Assembly: GCF_008386505.1 (NCBI RefSeq)
Contig: NZ_VUNZ01000002.1
Span: 620,001 to 684,000 of the forward strand
Length of the DNA: 64,000 bases
Origin: Chryseobacterium sediminis
GTDB taxonomy: Bacteria; Bacteroidota; Bacteroidia; Flavobacteriales; Weeksellaceae
Reading direction: 5' to 3'
Program-made: the position numbers and the translations under genes
Shown here: one piece after another, positions 22,238-31,141 of the stretch
How positions within the stretch are numbered: position 1 is the first letter of the stretch
How the letters are laid out: each line of letters begins with the position of its first letter
The notes under the pieces: generated by a model
The model's input: the letters and a program-made list of their open reading frames with translations, nothing else
Databases searched by the model: none
Told to the model about the DNA's origin: nothing

Positions 22238-22723
22238 ATGAATGATACTAATAATGAAGTAAAAATTGTAACCTATGAACCTCAGTATAAAGAAGCTTTC
22301 AAAGCTTTGAATGAAGAGTGGATCAAAACTTTTTTTGTGATGGAAGCCGGTGATTATAAGCTGCTGGATCATCCGGAAGAAGAAATTTTAAATAAAGGCG
22401 GACATATTGCCTTTGCTTTGCTGGATGGAGAAGCCGTAGGAACTTGTGCATTAGTAAAAACTGAGGACAGTCCTCTTATTTTTGAATTGTCAAAGATGGC
22501 GGTAAGTCCTAAAGCTCAGGGCAAAAAATTAGGTTATCTCCTTGGAAATACCTTAGTGGAAAAAGCGAGAGAATTAAAGGCAGAAAAAGTTTTTTTGGTT
22601 ACCAATTCTATATTGGTTCCGGCCATTAAGCTCTATGAAAAGCTTGGGTTTGTACATACACCTATTGGTCATGCTGAGTACGACCGTGCAGATGTTAGAA
22701 TGGATTTGGTTTTCAATAAATAA
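22238..22723 (+). CDS. GNAT-family N-acetyltransferase
   Basis: Protein of 161 residues with the GNAT acetyl-CoA motif A (ELSKMAVSPKAQGKKLGYLLGNTLVEKA, with the Q/R-x-x-G-x-G/A loop as AQGKKLG) and the later strand FLVTNSILVPAIKLYEKLGFV with the typical Tyr-Glu-Lys-x-Gly-Phe. It transfers an acetyl group to an amine; the substrate is unknown. The gene begins 14 bp after the MocR-type regulator, so regulation by, or function with, that regulator is likely. A hairpin terminator follows at 22733-22770. Confidence 0.9.
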   Translation: MNDTNNEVKIVTYEPQYKEAFKALNEEWIKTFFVMEAGDYKLLDHPEEEILNKGGHIAFALLDGEAVGTCALVKTEDSPLIFELSKMAVSPKAQGKKLGYLLGNTLVEKARELKAEKVFLVTNSILVPAIKLYEKLGFVHTPIGHAEYDRADVRMDLVFNK

Positions 22724-22732
22724 GCAAAAAAA

Positions 22733-22770
22733 ATATTAGAACTCGGATAGAAATATCCTTGTTCTAATAT
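22733..22770. terminator. Bidirectional terminator
   Basis: A stem ATATTAGAAC / GTTCTAATAT with an inner GGATA-GAAA-TATCC helix, between convergent genes, is preceded by an A-run. Confidence 0.75.
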
Positions 22771-22799
22771 CAAAATTTAAATCTAATTGCTTTACTTTT

Positions 22800-24653
22800 T
22801 TATTTCTTGATGAAGGTCTTGGTCAGTGATTTTTTACTTCCATTGATTTTAATAAAATACATTCCTGTCGGAAGATTTCCGATATTGATTTTTTCATCAT
22901 AATATCCTCTTGAAGACTTTAACTGTACTGCTGAAACAACTGATCCTTTGCTATCAATGATTTCTATTTTAATTTCTTTATCCTCAGATGAATACTGAAT
23001 CCCAACAAACGTAGATGCTGGATTTGGGTATAATTTAAAATCATCAGTGGCTGTCTTCGTCTCTTTTGCAGTTAATATTTCTTTGGAACATACCGGAATT
23101 CTGTTGATTCCGTCAATTCCCCATGAAGACTGCACCGGAATGCAAAGCCAGTTCAATACAGTAGGGAAATGATCGGTTTCTCTTGTTGTAGAGGTATAGT
23201 CATAAACTTTAAAATTATTCACAGTATTGGCATTATAGCCTGGAGAACCAGTAATTGTCATGTTATTGGCATTTGGACTTGAATCTGTAAGAGTATTTCC
23301 AGAAGTTCCATTACATTTCCAATTGGCCACAAGCTGAGCATAATAAGGATGCGAAGGTGTAATATCCTGATTAGCCCAATTTACAATAACATTGTTTGGA
23401 AGTGCAGATTTCCAGATCCTTACATCTTTATACGAAGCAGCCAGATTGATTCCGTAAGCATTTGTTCCATCCTGGTTTAGGGTTAAAGGAAGTCCGGAAT
23501 CAATATTTCCAATAGTATTCATTTTAGCAAAAGTTACCGGAACACCGTCTTCATAAAGTGTTATAAGACCGTCTCTGTCAAAGCTGGCAGCAATATGTTT
23601 CCATTTGTTGGTTTCTACTTTTCCGCCAACAAGATCTATCCTGTTGGTTCCATCACCAATATTCATTTTAAAAGTCTGCCCGGAATATCCGGAGAAAACG
23701 AATCCTTTATTTTTCCCATTGGCCCAGTTTTTATTACTGATCATTACCGGATCACTGGAATAAGAGGCATTAGGTTTTACCCAGAATTCAATCGTAAAAT
23801 CCTGATTCGCTCCAAAATTGAAAGGATTCTGGTTCGCCGGTTTTGCATAAGTTCCCGCCGGGAAATTCAACTGATTAAATGTTTTATTGGATTCCAGCAC
23901 CGTTTTGCTGATCTGCTGTGGAGTAAATCCCGGATTGGAATACACTGTAAAAATATTTCTTTCAGAAAGATTTCCGCCCCCATGAGAACTTTCTATTGCT
24001 CCATGATCTGTTGTCAGTACTACCAGCCAGTCTTCGTTGTTATAAGAAGGTCTGTTTTTCATGGCAGCGACAATTTCCCCGATATAAGTATCTGTAGTTT
24101 TAATAGAAGAAACATACTGGGAAACACTTGATGAGAATCCGTAAGAATGTCCGGCATGATCTACATCGTCAAAATCTACAAAGAGAATATCAGGGTTATC
24201 ATTCTGCAAAGCCGTTACAGCAGCATTTTTCACGGCAAGATCTGTTGCCAGATTAGTCTTTATATCAGCATTCTGTATAATTTTATCGTTAATGGGTGCC
24301 CAGTGAGCCAGAGAAATAGTTCTCAGATTGGGATTGTAAGTTTCTGCTCTTGTTAGAAAGTCAGGGTAATTCACATAGTTCGGGCTTGTAAAGTTATTGT
24401 CCTGAACATTGTGTTTGGTGTGCCATACTCCGGTAAGCATAGTACTCCATCCGTTTCCGCTCCAGGTGGTGGCAGCGCAAAGCCCGTCAATAGAATAAAT
24501 TGATTGGCTGATGAGGTTTTGGATGTTGGGAGTAGGAGTAGACATCATGACATCTGCACGACATCCGTCAATTCCGATAAAAAGGACTTTTTTGGTTTGA
24601 GCGCCAAGGAAGCAGCTCATTACAACAGCCATTGAGAAGAGTTTTGTTTTCAT
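22800..24653 (-). CDS. Secreted type I phosphodiesterase with LamG-like and T9SS sorting domains
   Basis: Protein of 617 residues. The signal peptide ends LGAQ at about 20. An alkaline-phosphatase-superfamily domain follows (VLFIGIDGCRADVMM with metal Asp; TTWSGNGWSTMLTG with the Thr nucleophile region; FVDFDDVDHAGHSYG and LTTDHGAIE as metal ligands), like nucleotide pyrophosphatase/phosphodiesterases. About 245-480 is a concanavalin-like LamG domain (DFTIEFWVKPNASY, WKHIAASFDRDG). The C-terminal 80 residues are a type A T9SS domain (LYPNPAS, LPTGMYFIKINGS), so it is exported through the outer membrane. Repeats at 24681-24737 form a likely operator upstream. A role in phosphonate or phosphoester release is suggested only by the neighbouring operon. 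Confidence 0.9.
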   Translation of the reverse strand: MKTKLFSMAVVMSCFLGAQTKKVLFIGIDGCRADVMMSTPTPNIQNLISQSIYSIDGLCAATTWSGNGWSTMLTGVWHTKHNVQDNNFTSPNYVNYPDFLTRAETYNPNLRTISLAHWAPINDKIIQNADIKTNLATDLAVKNAAVTALQNDNPDILFVDFDDVDHAGHSYGFSSSVSQYVSSIKTTDTYIGEIVAAMKNRPSYNNEDWLVVLTTDHGAIESSHGGGNLSERNIFTVYSNPGFTPQQISKTVLESNKTFNQLNFPAGTYAKPANQNPFNFGANQDFTIEFWVKPNASYSSDPVMISNKNWANGKNKGFVFSGYSGQTFKMNIGDGTNRIDLVGGKVETNKWKHIAASFDRDGLITLYEDGVPVTFAKMNTIGNIDSGLPLTLNQDGTNAYGINLAASYKDVRIWKSALPNNVIVNWANQDITPSHPYYAQLVANWKCNGTSGNTLTDSSPNANNMTITGSPGYNANTVNNFKVYDYTSTTRETDHFPTVLNWLCIPVQSSWGIDGINRIPVCSKEILTAKETKTATDDFKLYPNPASTFVGIQYSSEDKEIKIEIIDSKGSVVSAVQLKSSRGYYDEKINIGNLPTGMYFIKINGSKKSLTKTFIKK

Positions 24654-24680
24654 AGGAAAAAGAGTTTTTGAAAATGAAAA

Positions 24681-24737
24681 GTTTACAAATAGTAATTTAT
24701 TTTTAACTATTGTAAAATTAATTTACTATTTGTAAAC
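24681..24737. promoter_or_regulatory. Inverted and direct repeats upstream of the phosphodiesterase gene
   Basis: GTTTACAAATAGTAA (24681-24695) and its exact complement TTACTATTTGTAAAC (24723-24737) flank a third related copy ACTATTGTAAA (24706-24716). The group starts 28 nt upstream of the start codon, a typical place for regulator binding sites. Confidence 0.6.
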
Positions 24738-24941
24738 ATGTGTGAACTGTAAATTAATTAATTGATAATTAAAAAGTTCTGAAAATAAAGGATGAAATGC
24801 TTAACCACAAAAGTCACAAAAGTGATTAACACTGCTTATTTTAAGTCACACGCTTTGAGAATATAAAATTCACAAAAGATTCCGAAAATTTCCGTTTTTT
24901 ATGAATATTGAATCAGAGATACTTGAATCTGTTTCAAAAGT
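24738..24941. other. Intergenic stretch without a recognised gene
   Basis: AT-rich spacer between the phosphodiesterase operator and the palindromic repeat. Stop codons interrupt all frames frequently and no RNA motif is seen. Confidence 0.5.
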
Positions 24942-25020
24942 GTCATTCTGACGAAGGAAGAATCTTATTGATCTCCAGAATATTGGATTCTTCACTACAT
25001 TTCATTTCGTTCAGAATGAC
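24942..25020 (+). repeat. 79-bp palindromic intergenic repeat, copy 1
   Basis: It starts GTCATTCTGA and ends TCAGAATGAC (perfect 10-bp terminal inverted repeat). The inner arms GAAGAATCT and GATTCTTCACTACATTTC partly pair. The reverse complement of the whole unit matches the copy at 31559-31636 along both arms, with a variable centre. Confidence 0.85.
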
Positions 25021-25078
25021 AAAAGCCAAATTATTTGGCTTTTGTGAATACCTCCAAATTGGAGATTTGGCGGGGTGG
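25021..25078. repeat. Hairpin and CCTCCAAATTGGAG unit next to repeat copy 1
   Basis: AAAAGCCAA / TTGGCTTTT (25021-25043) forms a hairpin. It is followed at 25051-25078 by CCTCCAAATTGGAG and GATTTGGCGGGGTGG, which look like a second intergenic repeat type. No second copy of this part exists in the window. Confidence 0.4.
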
Positions 25079-25159
25079 TTAAAAACACAAACATTTCCAA
25101 TGAGTTACCATGAAAATATTTGTGTTAAGAAGTATAAAAAATATTTAAAAAAGAAGTTG

Positions 25160-25828
25160 TTAAAGAATACCTTCAGCCTCAGAAATGGTATTCAGAATAT
25201 AATCAGGAGATGCTTTTTCAAGCTCTGATTTACTTTGAGCCCCTGAAAGAACAGCTACCGTTAGTCCGCAACCGGCATTTTTACCCTCTTCAATATCAAT
25301 AACAGAATCACCTGCCTTTAAAACTTTATGAGCTTCAGTAATATTGAATTTCTTCATTGCGAGATGGATCATCTCAGGGCTTGGGCGGCTTTCCGAAACA
25401 TCATCGGCAGTAATTAAAGCATCAAAATGAATACTTTCTTTCCAGTTGAGTTTATTCAGAAGCTGATGAGCGATTTCAGAAGTATACCCTGTATTTAAAA
25501 CGATTTTTTTGTTTTGGGACTTCATGCTGAGCAGAAAGTCTTCTGTCCCGTTAATGGGTTTTACCTCAAGATTTTTGTAAGATTCTTTAAGCTGATCAGA
25601 GAAGTTCTCAAAAATGGCGGGAGCATCTTTTTCATTCCCGTTAATTTCCTTTAAAAGACTTGTAATGGCTTCCAGTTTTTCCATTCCGGCACAGCTGGAT
25701 AATACTTTTTCCAGGCTTACGGTGTAGCCGTAATCATTCACAGCGTTAGTAAGCGTTTTGTAGACTACATTATCCTCATCAATGGTTGTTCCGGCCATAT
25801 CCAGAACTAATAATTCTATATTTTTCAT
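25160..25828 (-). CDS. PhnX-like HAD hydrolase (phosphonatase-like)
   Basis: Protein of 222 residues of the HAD superfamily. Nucleophile motif LVLDMAGTTIDE has Asp10; the DMAGTT form is typical of phosphonoacetaldehyde hydrolase and its relatives. The cap motif CAGMEK51LEAI has a Lys where PhnX carries its Schiff-base Lys. Motif II is VLNTGYTS, motif III has SRPSPEM, and motif IV is KAGDSVIDIEEGKNAGCG. It is shorter than classical PhnX and fits the PhnX-like group (TIGR03351) found beside FAD oxidoreductases. It probably cleaves a C-P bond of a phosphono-aldehyde in the cytoplasm. Last gene of the TonB/MFS/FAD operon. Confidence 0.85.
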   Translation of the reverse strand: MKNIELLVLDMAGTTIDEDNVVYKTLTNAVNDYGYTVSLEKVLSSCAGMEKLEAITSLLKEINGNEKDAPAIFENFSDQLKESYKNLEVKPINGTEDFLLSMKSQNKKIVLNTGYTSEIAHQLLNKLNWKESIHFDALITADDVSESRPSPEMIHLAMKKFNITEAHKVLKAGDSVIDIEEGKNAGCGLTVAVLSGAQSKSELEKASPDYILNTISEAEGIL

Positions 25829-25835
25829 TTAAATT

Positions 25836-26990
25836 TTATGCGTAAATTTTTTCAATATTAAATTTGGAGAAACCACCGCTTCCCGTCATTCCTTTTCCTC
25901 CGATACCCGTTACAATATGAATATTGGCAGACGGGCTGTGTTCAAAAATATCTTTGGTTTTGCACTGAGAATAGATTCCGAACCATCTTCTCTGGATTTC
26001 ATATGTAGGAAGATCAATGATTTTCTTTGCTTCAAGAATCATGAATTCATCAATTTCCATATTAAGATCATACCCAAGATCATCTGTATTTTTAGCATCA
26101 GCATACTCATGAGAATCTCCGATGATAACAGAGCCGTCAAGAGCCTGTTTGAATAAAATATGAACTCCGTATTTCTTTTCAAAAGAGTTCGGGTCTTCTA
26201 AAGATTTGATTTTCTGGAAAGAAGGACATTCACTGAATGATTCATATCTTCTCACAGAAAGTCCGGTAAGAATATTTCCCTGAAGCGAATAGATTCCCTG
26301 CGGTTTGGTCTGAAGCATCTGAAGTTTACTCACTTCCAGGTCGCTGTCATTGAACACTTTAGGGTATAAAGTTTTAAACTCATGTCCGCCACAGATGATG
26401 ATTTTAGAAGCATTGAATTCTGTCCCGTCTGCGGCTACAGCCGTGCATTTCTGATCATCTTCTCTGGTTTCTAAAACGGTTGTATTGTAGAAAATCTGCA
26501 ATCCCATTTTTTCCTGCAGCAGCTTATGAAGCTTTACAATCATATCTGCAGAATCTACAGAAAGTTCCTGAGGGAAAAACAGACCTCCTTTGCAATAATC
26601 CGAACGGAGGCCATCATATTTCTTAATGCAGTCGCTTTTTGATAATAAAACAGATTCATAATCATTGTTTCTGTTGATTTCATAAAGTTCTTCAATCAGC
26701 TGAAGTTCCTCATCATTGGAAGCAATATATACAGATCCGTTTTGTCTGATGGTAAGGTCTGCCTGGGTATGAAGTTCATTGTATATAGAAAGACTTTCCC
26801 TTCCGAAGTTCTGCCATTTAAGATCCATTCCGGAGGGTACTACCTGTCCGAAGTTCCTTACAGTGGCGCCTTGAGGAACAGAATTTCTTTCCAGTATGGC
26901 TACCTTAAGGTTTTTCTTCAGCGCATGATAAGCATGGAATGTTCCTAAAATTCCACCTCCTACAACGAGTAAATCAAATTTTGTTGTCAT
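25836..26990 (-). CDS. FAD-dependent amine oxidoreductase (TIGR03364-like)
   Basis: Protein of 384 residues. The N-terminal dinucleotide site VVGGGILGTFHAYHALKKNLKVAILERN is followed by GATVRNFGQVVPSG (FAD contact), and the C-terminus closes with HIVTGIGGKGMTGSGG, the pattern of DAO-type flavoenzymes that oxidise amines. The family represented by TIGR03364 is found next to PhnX-like hydrolases, as here (7-bp gap), and is thought to oxidise an amino- or N-methylaminophosphonate to the aldehyde that the hydrolase cleaves. The operon order and short gaps support one pathway. The exact substrate is not shown by the sequence. Confidence 0.87.
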   Translation of the reverse strand: MTTKFDLLVVGGGILGTFHAYHALKKNLKVAILERNSVPQGATVRNFGQVVPSGMDLKWQNFGRESLSIYNELHTQADLTIRQNGSVYIASNDEELQLIEELYEINRNNDYESVLLSKSDCIKKYDGLRSDYCKGGLFFPQELSVDSADMIVKLHKLLQEKMGLQIFYNTTVLETREDDQKCTAVAADGTEFNASKIIICGGHEFKTLYPKVFNDSDLEVSKLQMLQTKPQGIYSLQGNILTGLSVRRYESFSECPSFQKIKSLEDPNSFEKKYGVHILFKQALDGSVIIGDSHEYADAKNTDDLGYDLNMEIDEFMILEAKKIIDLPTYEIQRRWFGIYSQCKTKDIFEHSPSANIHIVTGIGGKGMTGSGGFSKFNIEKIYA

Positions 26991-27001
26991 TGTACTATAA
27001 T

Positions 27002-28306
27002 TTATAAAATTTTCGACGTATCGAAATTGATGAATTGATTAGAGTTTGAGTTTGATTTCGGCTTTGATTTATTCCTGAAAGCCAGAAAAGCAATCACCGA
27101 AAGAACTAAAACCGTTATTGTTATAATGTAATTTAAATTGATATAAAAAGTAAGCCACGAGGTCTGAGCTGATCCGAAGTTTTTGTACAATAGAACCAGA
27201 ACGCTTCCCAGATACCCGAATGAATCCACAATATAGATTAGGAAACCTACATTTCCTTTGATCTCAAAAGCGGCAATCATCCGGTCAAAATAGATTCCAT
27301 TGAAAGGAATATAGCAGATGTACATTCCAAAGCCGGAAATTGTCATCCATAAAAACGGAGATAATGAACCCTGCTGAAACAGATAAGTAGAAAGTCCTAC
27401 CGTAAGAATTCCCGCAAAAAGAATATAGTGATAGTAAGAAAAGGCTTTTTTATTGTTTTTTACTTTGACCATAAAACTTAAGACCAGAAGTACCATCACT
27501 GCAATAGGAATTTCCGTTAAGGTGAAAATAGAGCTGTCGAAACTAAAATGCAGTCCGTCCCAGATTTCACGGTTGAAATTATCTCTGAAATCCCTTAAAA
27601 CCGTTAAACTGATGTATAGAAAAATAATACAAACAATGGGAACAAAAAACTGCTGAATCAGTGCTTTTCTTTCTCTGCCATTCAACGGTTCTCTTTTGTT
27701 TTTAAGCAAAATATCTTCCTCTGTAGGCTGGGGAATCCTTTCAAGAAGCAACCCGAAAAGGATCAGAGGAATAATAAAAATAAGTCCGGCAGAAAACGGC
27801 ATCCAGAATTCTGGAATCGAGAAAGTATCCATTAAAAATTTCCCTACAGATTTTGTAAATCCTGAAGAGACCACAAAGCTTGAACATAAAAAAAGTCCAA
27901 TGATTTCTGTGGTTTTGCGCCCTTCGATGTAAGAGAAAACTATTCCCCAGATCATTCCCAGCGGAATCCCATTGATGAACATAAATAGAATGTTGTAAGG
28001 AGCAGGAACGGCTGCAAATCCTAACAGGGCAAGCTCTGCAATGGCAATAAAAACAAACAGATAAGTAAGTCTTTTTTGTGGTTTCAGTTCAGAAATAAAT
28101 TTGATTCCGATGAATTTTGAAATAAAATAACCCACAGCCTGCGCAATAATAATCAGAATCTTATAATCTACTCCGAAATAGGAGAGTCCCTCGAAAGAAG
28201 CTACGGTAAAAGGTTTTCTGAAACCGTACATGCAGAAGTAAACACCAAAAGCAGCAAAAGCGGCCTTCAGTGTTACTACTATTTTTTTATTGATGGTTCT
28301 TGCCAT
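27002..28306 (-). CDS. MFS transporter, DUF5690 type
   Basis: Protein of 434 residues with about twelve hydrophobic segments, including FGVYFCMYGFRKPFTVASFEG near the N-terminus, a signature of the Bacteroidota DUF5690 branch of the major facilitator superfamily (distantly like organophosphate transporters with the YGFRKP segment). It is an inner-membrane permease. It lies between the TonB receptor (9-bp gap) and the FAD oxidoreductase (11-bp gap), so it probably carries the substrate of the pathway from periplasm to cytoplasm. A Ser/Asn/Lys-rich C-terminal tail is present. Confidence 0.87.
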   Translation of the reverse strand: MARTINKKIVVTLKAAFAAFGVYFCMYGFRKPFTVASFEGLSYFGVDYKILIIIAQAVGYFISKFIGIKFISELKPQKRLTYLFVFIAIAELALLGFAAVPAPYNILFMFINGIPLGMIWGIVFSYIEGRKTTEIIGLFLCSSFVVSSGFTKSVGKFLMDTFSIPEFWMPFSAGLIFIIPLILFGLLLERIPQPTEEDILLKNKREPLNGRERKALIQQFFVPIVCIIFLYISLTVLRDFRDNFNREIWDGLHFSFDSSIFTLTEIPIAVMVLLVLSFMVKVKNNKKAFSYYHYILFAGILTVGLSTYLFQQGSLSPFLWMTISGFGMYICYIPFNGIYFDRMIAAFEIKGNVGFLIYIVDSFGYLGSVLVLLYKNFGSAQTSWLTFYINLNYIITITVLVLSVIAFLAFRNKSKPKSNSNSNQFINFDTSKIL

Positions 28307-28315
28307 GATAATGGT

Positions 28316-31141
28316 TTAGAAGTTCAGTTTTACTCCAAGATTGAATCGTACTCCGTAATATTCTACCTGTTCAGGACGGTCTTCATTTTTACCGAAGTGA
28401 TAGATCAAAGGTTTGTTCAGAATATTGTTAACATCTGCGTATAAAGTCAGGTATTTGGTAAACTGATAAGACCCTCCGAAATCGAGATTGCTGTATTTAC
28501 CATAATAAGAATCATTGATATCTTCCTCAGCATACTCTACAGCATATTTTCCTTTATAGTTGTAGGCCAGCCTTGCATTGAACCCTTTTTTCTCAAAGAA
28601 AAGCTGTGCATTGTACAGTTCCTTTGCCTGATAAGGCAGTGCTACCGTTCTTCCGCTTGGCTTTTCCATTTCAGAAGTCATGAATGTAGCATTCAGCTGT
28701 ACCCCGAAGTATTGTAAAAACCCTGGAAGGAAATCAAATCTTTTATTTAATCCCAGCTCAATCCCTCCTAACCATGCTGCTTTTCCGTTGTTAGGAGCAG
28801 TAAACTGCACCCCGTTCATTCCATTATAGCTTCCGATAAAAGAATCCTGAAAAATAGGATCTGTAATGGATTTATAGAAAACGCCTCCACTTAAAATCCC
28901 TACGTTGGAGAAATAATACTCTCCCATCAGATCAAAATTTAAGGAATAAGTAGGATTAAGATTTGGATTTCCTCCTTTGAATTCGTTGTCAGCTTCAATA
29001 TAAGTTCCCCCTGGCGTAAGATCTCCAAAATTGGGTCTTGAGAAAGTTCTTGTTGCTGCAAAACGAAGGTTGGCTTTATCGTTTAGAGTATATTTCAAAT
29101 GAATCATTGGAAGAACGGCTAGATAGTTTTTGGTATTTTCTACAGGAGTCAGTATATCATTGTTTACACTGTAGCCTCTTACTTTCGTATTGGTATTTGA
29201 TAATCTGATTCCTCCTAAAATGATGATCTTATCATTCAGTTTATAGGTTGCCATTCCGTAAGCATCCGCATGTTTTTCAAAGACGTCAAAATTTCTTCCT
29301 AATGCTTTATTATATTCCAATGCTTCCGAATCAGCAGTATTGATCTTTAATTTTCCCTGATTCTGGTTCCAGAACTGATCCATTCCATTGGTAGAAAGTA
29401 CCGGCCCAAAAGTATTCCCGATGTGGGCATTCATTTCACTTAAATATTTCGGTCCGTTGGGCTGTGTCGTGATATATTGTGAAAATTCAGACAGAAGCGG
29501 GGCTGTTCCGTTGCTCCAGTTGTAGAAAATATCTGAGAATTTTGCATTACGCTCTTTATCCCTGTATTTAAAACCATACTTTAGAGTCAGTTGATCAGAA
29601 GCATTAATCTCATGGTTGAATGCCGCAACAATTTTATCCTTTTCCTCCACAAAAACCTTATAAAATTCAAGATCTGTAAATCTCATCTGGGAAGCATCCA
29701 TTTTAAAGTTCGGATCACTGTAAAAGCCAAACAAAGCATCCGGATTTTTATAATCTAATTTTCCGCCATCTGCTTTCCAGTAAGCTCTCGGACCATTTCC
29801 ATGATCTGAAATATAATCAGAATTGATGCCTACACCAGATTGAGTATACTTGATGACATAGTAAGAATTGTTCTGTTTATCAGGGATATTTCCATACTTG
29901 AATTTGTTATCATAATAAGATAAATCCCAGTCTATTTTTCCTTTATTTAAATGATGAACTGCTCCCAAAGAGACAGAAGTAAGCTCTGTAATCAGTAAAT
30001 TGTGGATGTTTTGAAGCTCAACTCTTGCTGTATTGTTGGCACTGCTGAATTTATCAAATCGGATTCTGTGTTTGTAATGAGTTTCGTCATCCGATAATGT
30101 ACCATACATTCCTTTTAAATAGAAAGTAGTTTTTGGAGATAATACATATTCAAAAGCAGTATTGATTCCCGTTGTTTTTCTGACTCCGTTATAATCACGA
30201 AGTTCAAGTCTGAAAACTCCTTCATCACCACTTCTTCTTGCTTCAAAGTTATCTGTAGACCAGTTTCTGATGAAATGAGCAAAATTGAATAAATACCCGA
30301 ATTTTTTATCTTTTGTTCTTCCGCCATATAAAAATCCAAGGTTGTAAACACCTTTATCCGCTTTGGCATTATATCCACTCCCAATAGTTGCTTTGAATTC
30401 TGTTTTCATTGGTGGAGTTTTGGTGATAAAATTGACACCACCACCAATTCCGTCAGCTTCCATATCTGGGGTAAAAGACTTGTTTACATGTACATACGAG
30501 ATTAATTCCGTAGGAAAGAAGTCAAATGCTGTCGCTCTGGAAGTCGTTTCCTCTTCAGCGGTGGGAAGTCTGTTCCCGTTGATGGTTGTGGAAGCCCAGA
30601 ATGGAGGAAGTCCTCTCAGAGAAACAAATCTTCCCTCGCCCTGATCTCTTTCAATAGAAACACCCTGTACACGCTGTACGGTTTCTGCTGCATTTCTGTC
30701 TGGTAACTTTCCGATCCCGTCTGAGGCAATGACATTGGTAATATTGATTGCATTTTTCTGCAGGTTCAATGCTCTTGCTTCTGTATTTTTCAGCGTTCCG
30801 GTAACCACTACTTCATCAATATTTTTACGGGGCTGGGAAAGTTTGATGATTCCCAGATCAACAGTCTGCTCTGGTTTGATATCTACATTAATATCTGCAG
30901 ACTCATAGCCTATATAGCTGATTTGTAAAGTGTATTGGCCTTCTTTAATATCATTGATGGTGAATTTTCCTTCAACATCTGTGGTTATATTTTTAGATAA
31001 TCCTTTTATTTTGACTGTGGCCCCGGGGAGAGGCTGGCTGTCGTCAAGAACAGTTCCTATAATTAACTGTTTCTGCGCTGAAACAAAGACTATGAAACAG
31101 ACAAAAACAAGGGTAAGTAATTTCTCTAATTTTGTTTTCAT
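28316..31141 (-). CDS. TonB-dependent receptor
   Basis: Protein of 941 residues from the ATG at 31141 (MKTKLEKLLTLVFVCF; signal peptide ending VSAQ). The longer open frame adds 11 residues without a signal. A carboxypeptidase-D-like domain (LIIGTVLDDSQPLPGATVKIKG) leads to the plug (VVTGTLKNTEARALNLQK; GKLPDRNAAETVQRVQGVSIERDQGEGRFVSLRG). A large barrel follows, ending YGVRFNLGVKLNF with the terminal Phe of outer-membrane proteins. It resembles the TonB-Xanth-Caul group and has no SusD partner. As first gene of the operon it should import the phosphonate-like substrate, which is an inference. Confidence 0.92.
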   Translation of the reverse strand: MKTKLEKLLTLVFVCFIVFVSAQKQLIIGTVLDDSQPLPGATVKIKGLSKNITTDVEGKFTINDIKEGQYTLQISYIGYESADINVDIKPEQTVDLGIIKLSQPRKNIDEVVVTGTLKNTEARALNLQKNAINITNVIASDGIGKLPDRNAAETVQRVQGVSIERDQGEGRFVSLRGLPPFWASTTINGNRLPTAEEETTSRATAFDFFPTELISYVHVNKSFTPDMEADGIGGGVNFITKTPPMKTEFKATIGSGYNAKADKGVYNLGFLYGGRTKDKKFGYLFNFAHFIRNWSTDNFEARRSGDEGVFRLELRDYNGVRKTTGINTAFEYVLSPKTTFYLKGMYGTLSDDETHYKHRIRFDKFSSANNTARVELQNIHNLLITELTSVSLGAVHHLNKGKIDWDLSYYDNKFKYGNIPDKQNNSYYVIKYTQSGVGINSDYISDHGNGPRAYWKADGGKLDYKNPDALFGFYSDPNFKMDASQMRFTDLEFYKVFVEEKDKIVAAFNHEINASDQLTLKYGFKYRDKERNAKFSDIFYNWSNGTAPLLSEFSQYITTQPNGPKYLSEMNAHIGNTFGPVLSTNGMDQFWNQNQGKLKINTADSEALEYNKALGRNFDVFEKHADAYGMATYKLNDKIIILGGIRLSNTNTKVRGYSVNNDILTPVENTKNYLAVLPMIHLKYTLNDKANLRFAATRTFSRPNFGDLTPGGTYIEADNEFKGGNPNLNPTYSLNFDLMGEYYFSNVGILSGGVFYKSITDPIFQDSFIGSYNGMNGVQFTAPNNGKAAWLGGIELGLNKRFDFLPGFLQYFGVQLNATFMTSEMEKPSGRTVALPYQAKELYNAQLFFEKKGFNARLAYNYKGKYAVEYAEEDINDSYYGKYSNLDFGGSYQFTKYLTLYADVNNILNKPLIYHFGKNEDRPEQVEYYGVRFNLGVKLNF

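Noticed and set aside
24908..25228. Plus-strand frame of 106 codons in the gap after the phosphodiesterase gene
   Set aside because: It runs through the palindromic repeat and into the 3' end of the hydrolase gene; composition is not protein-like.
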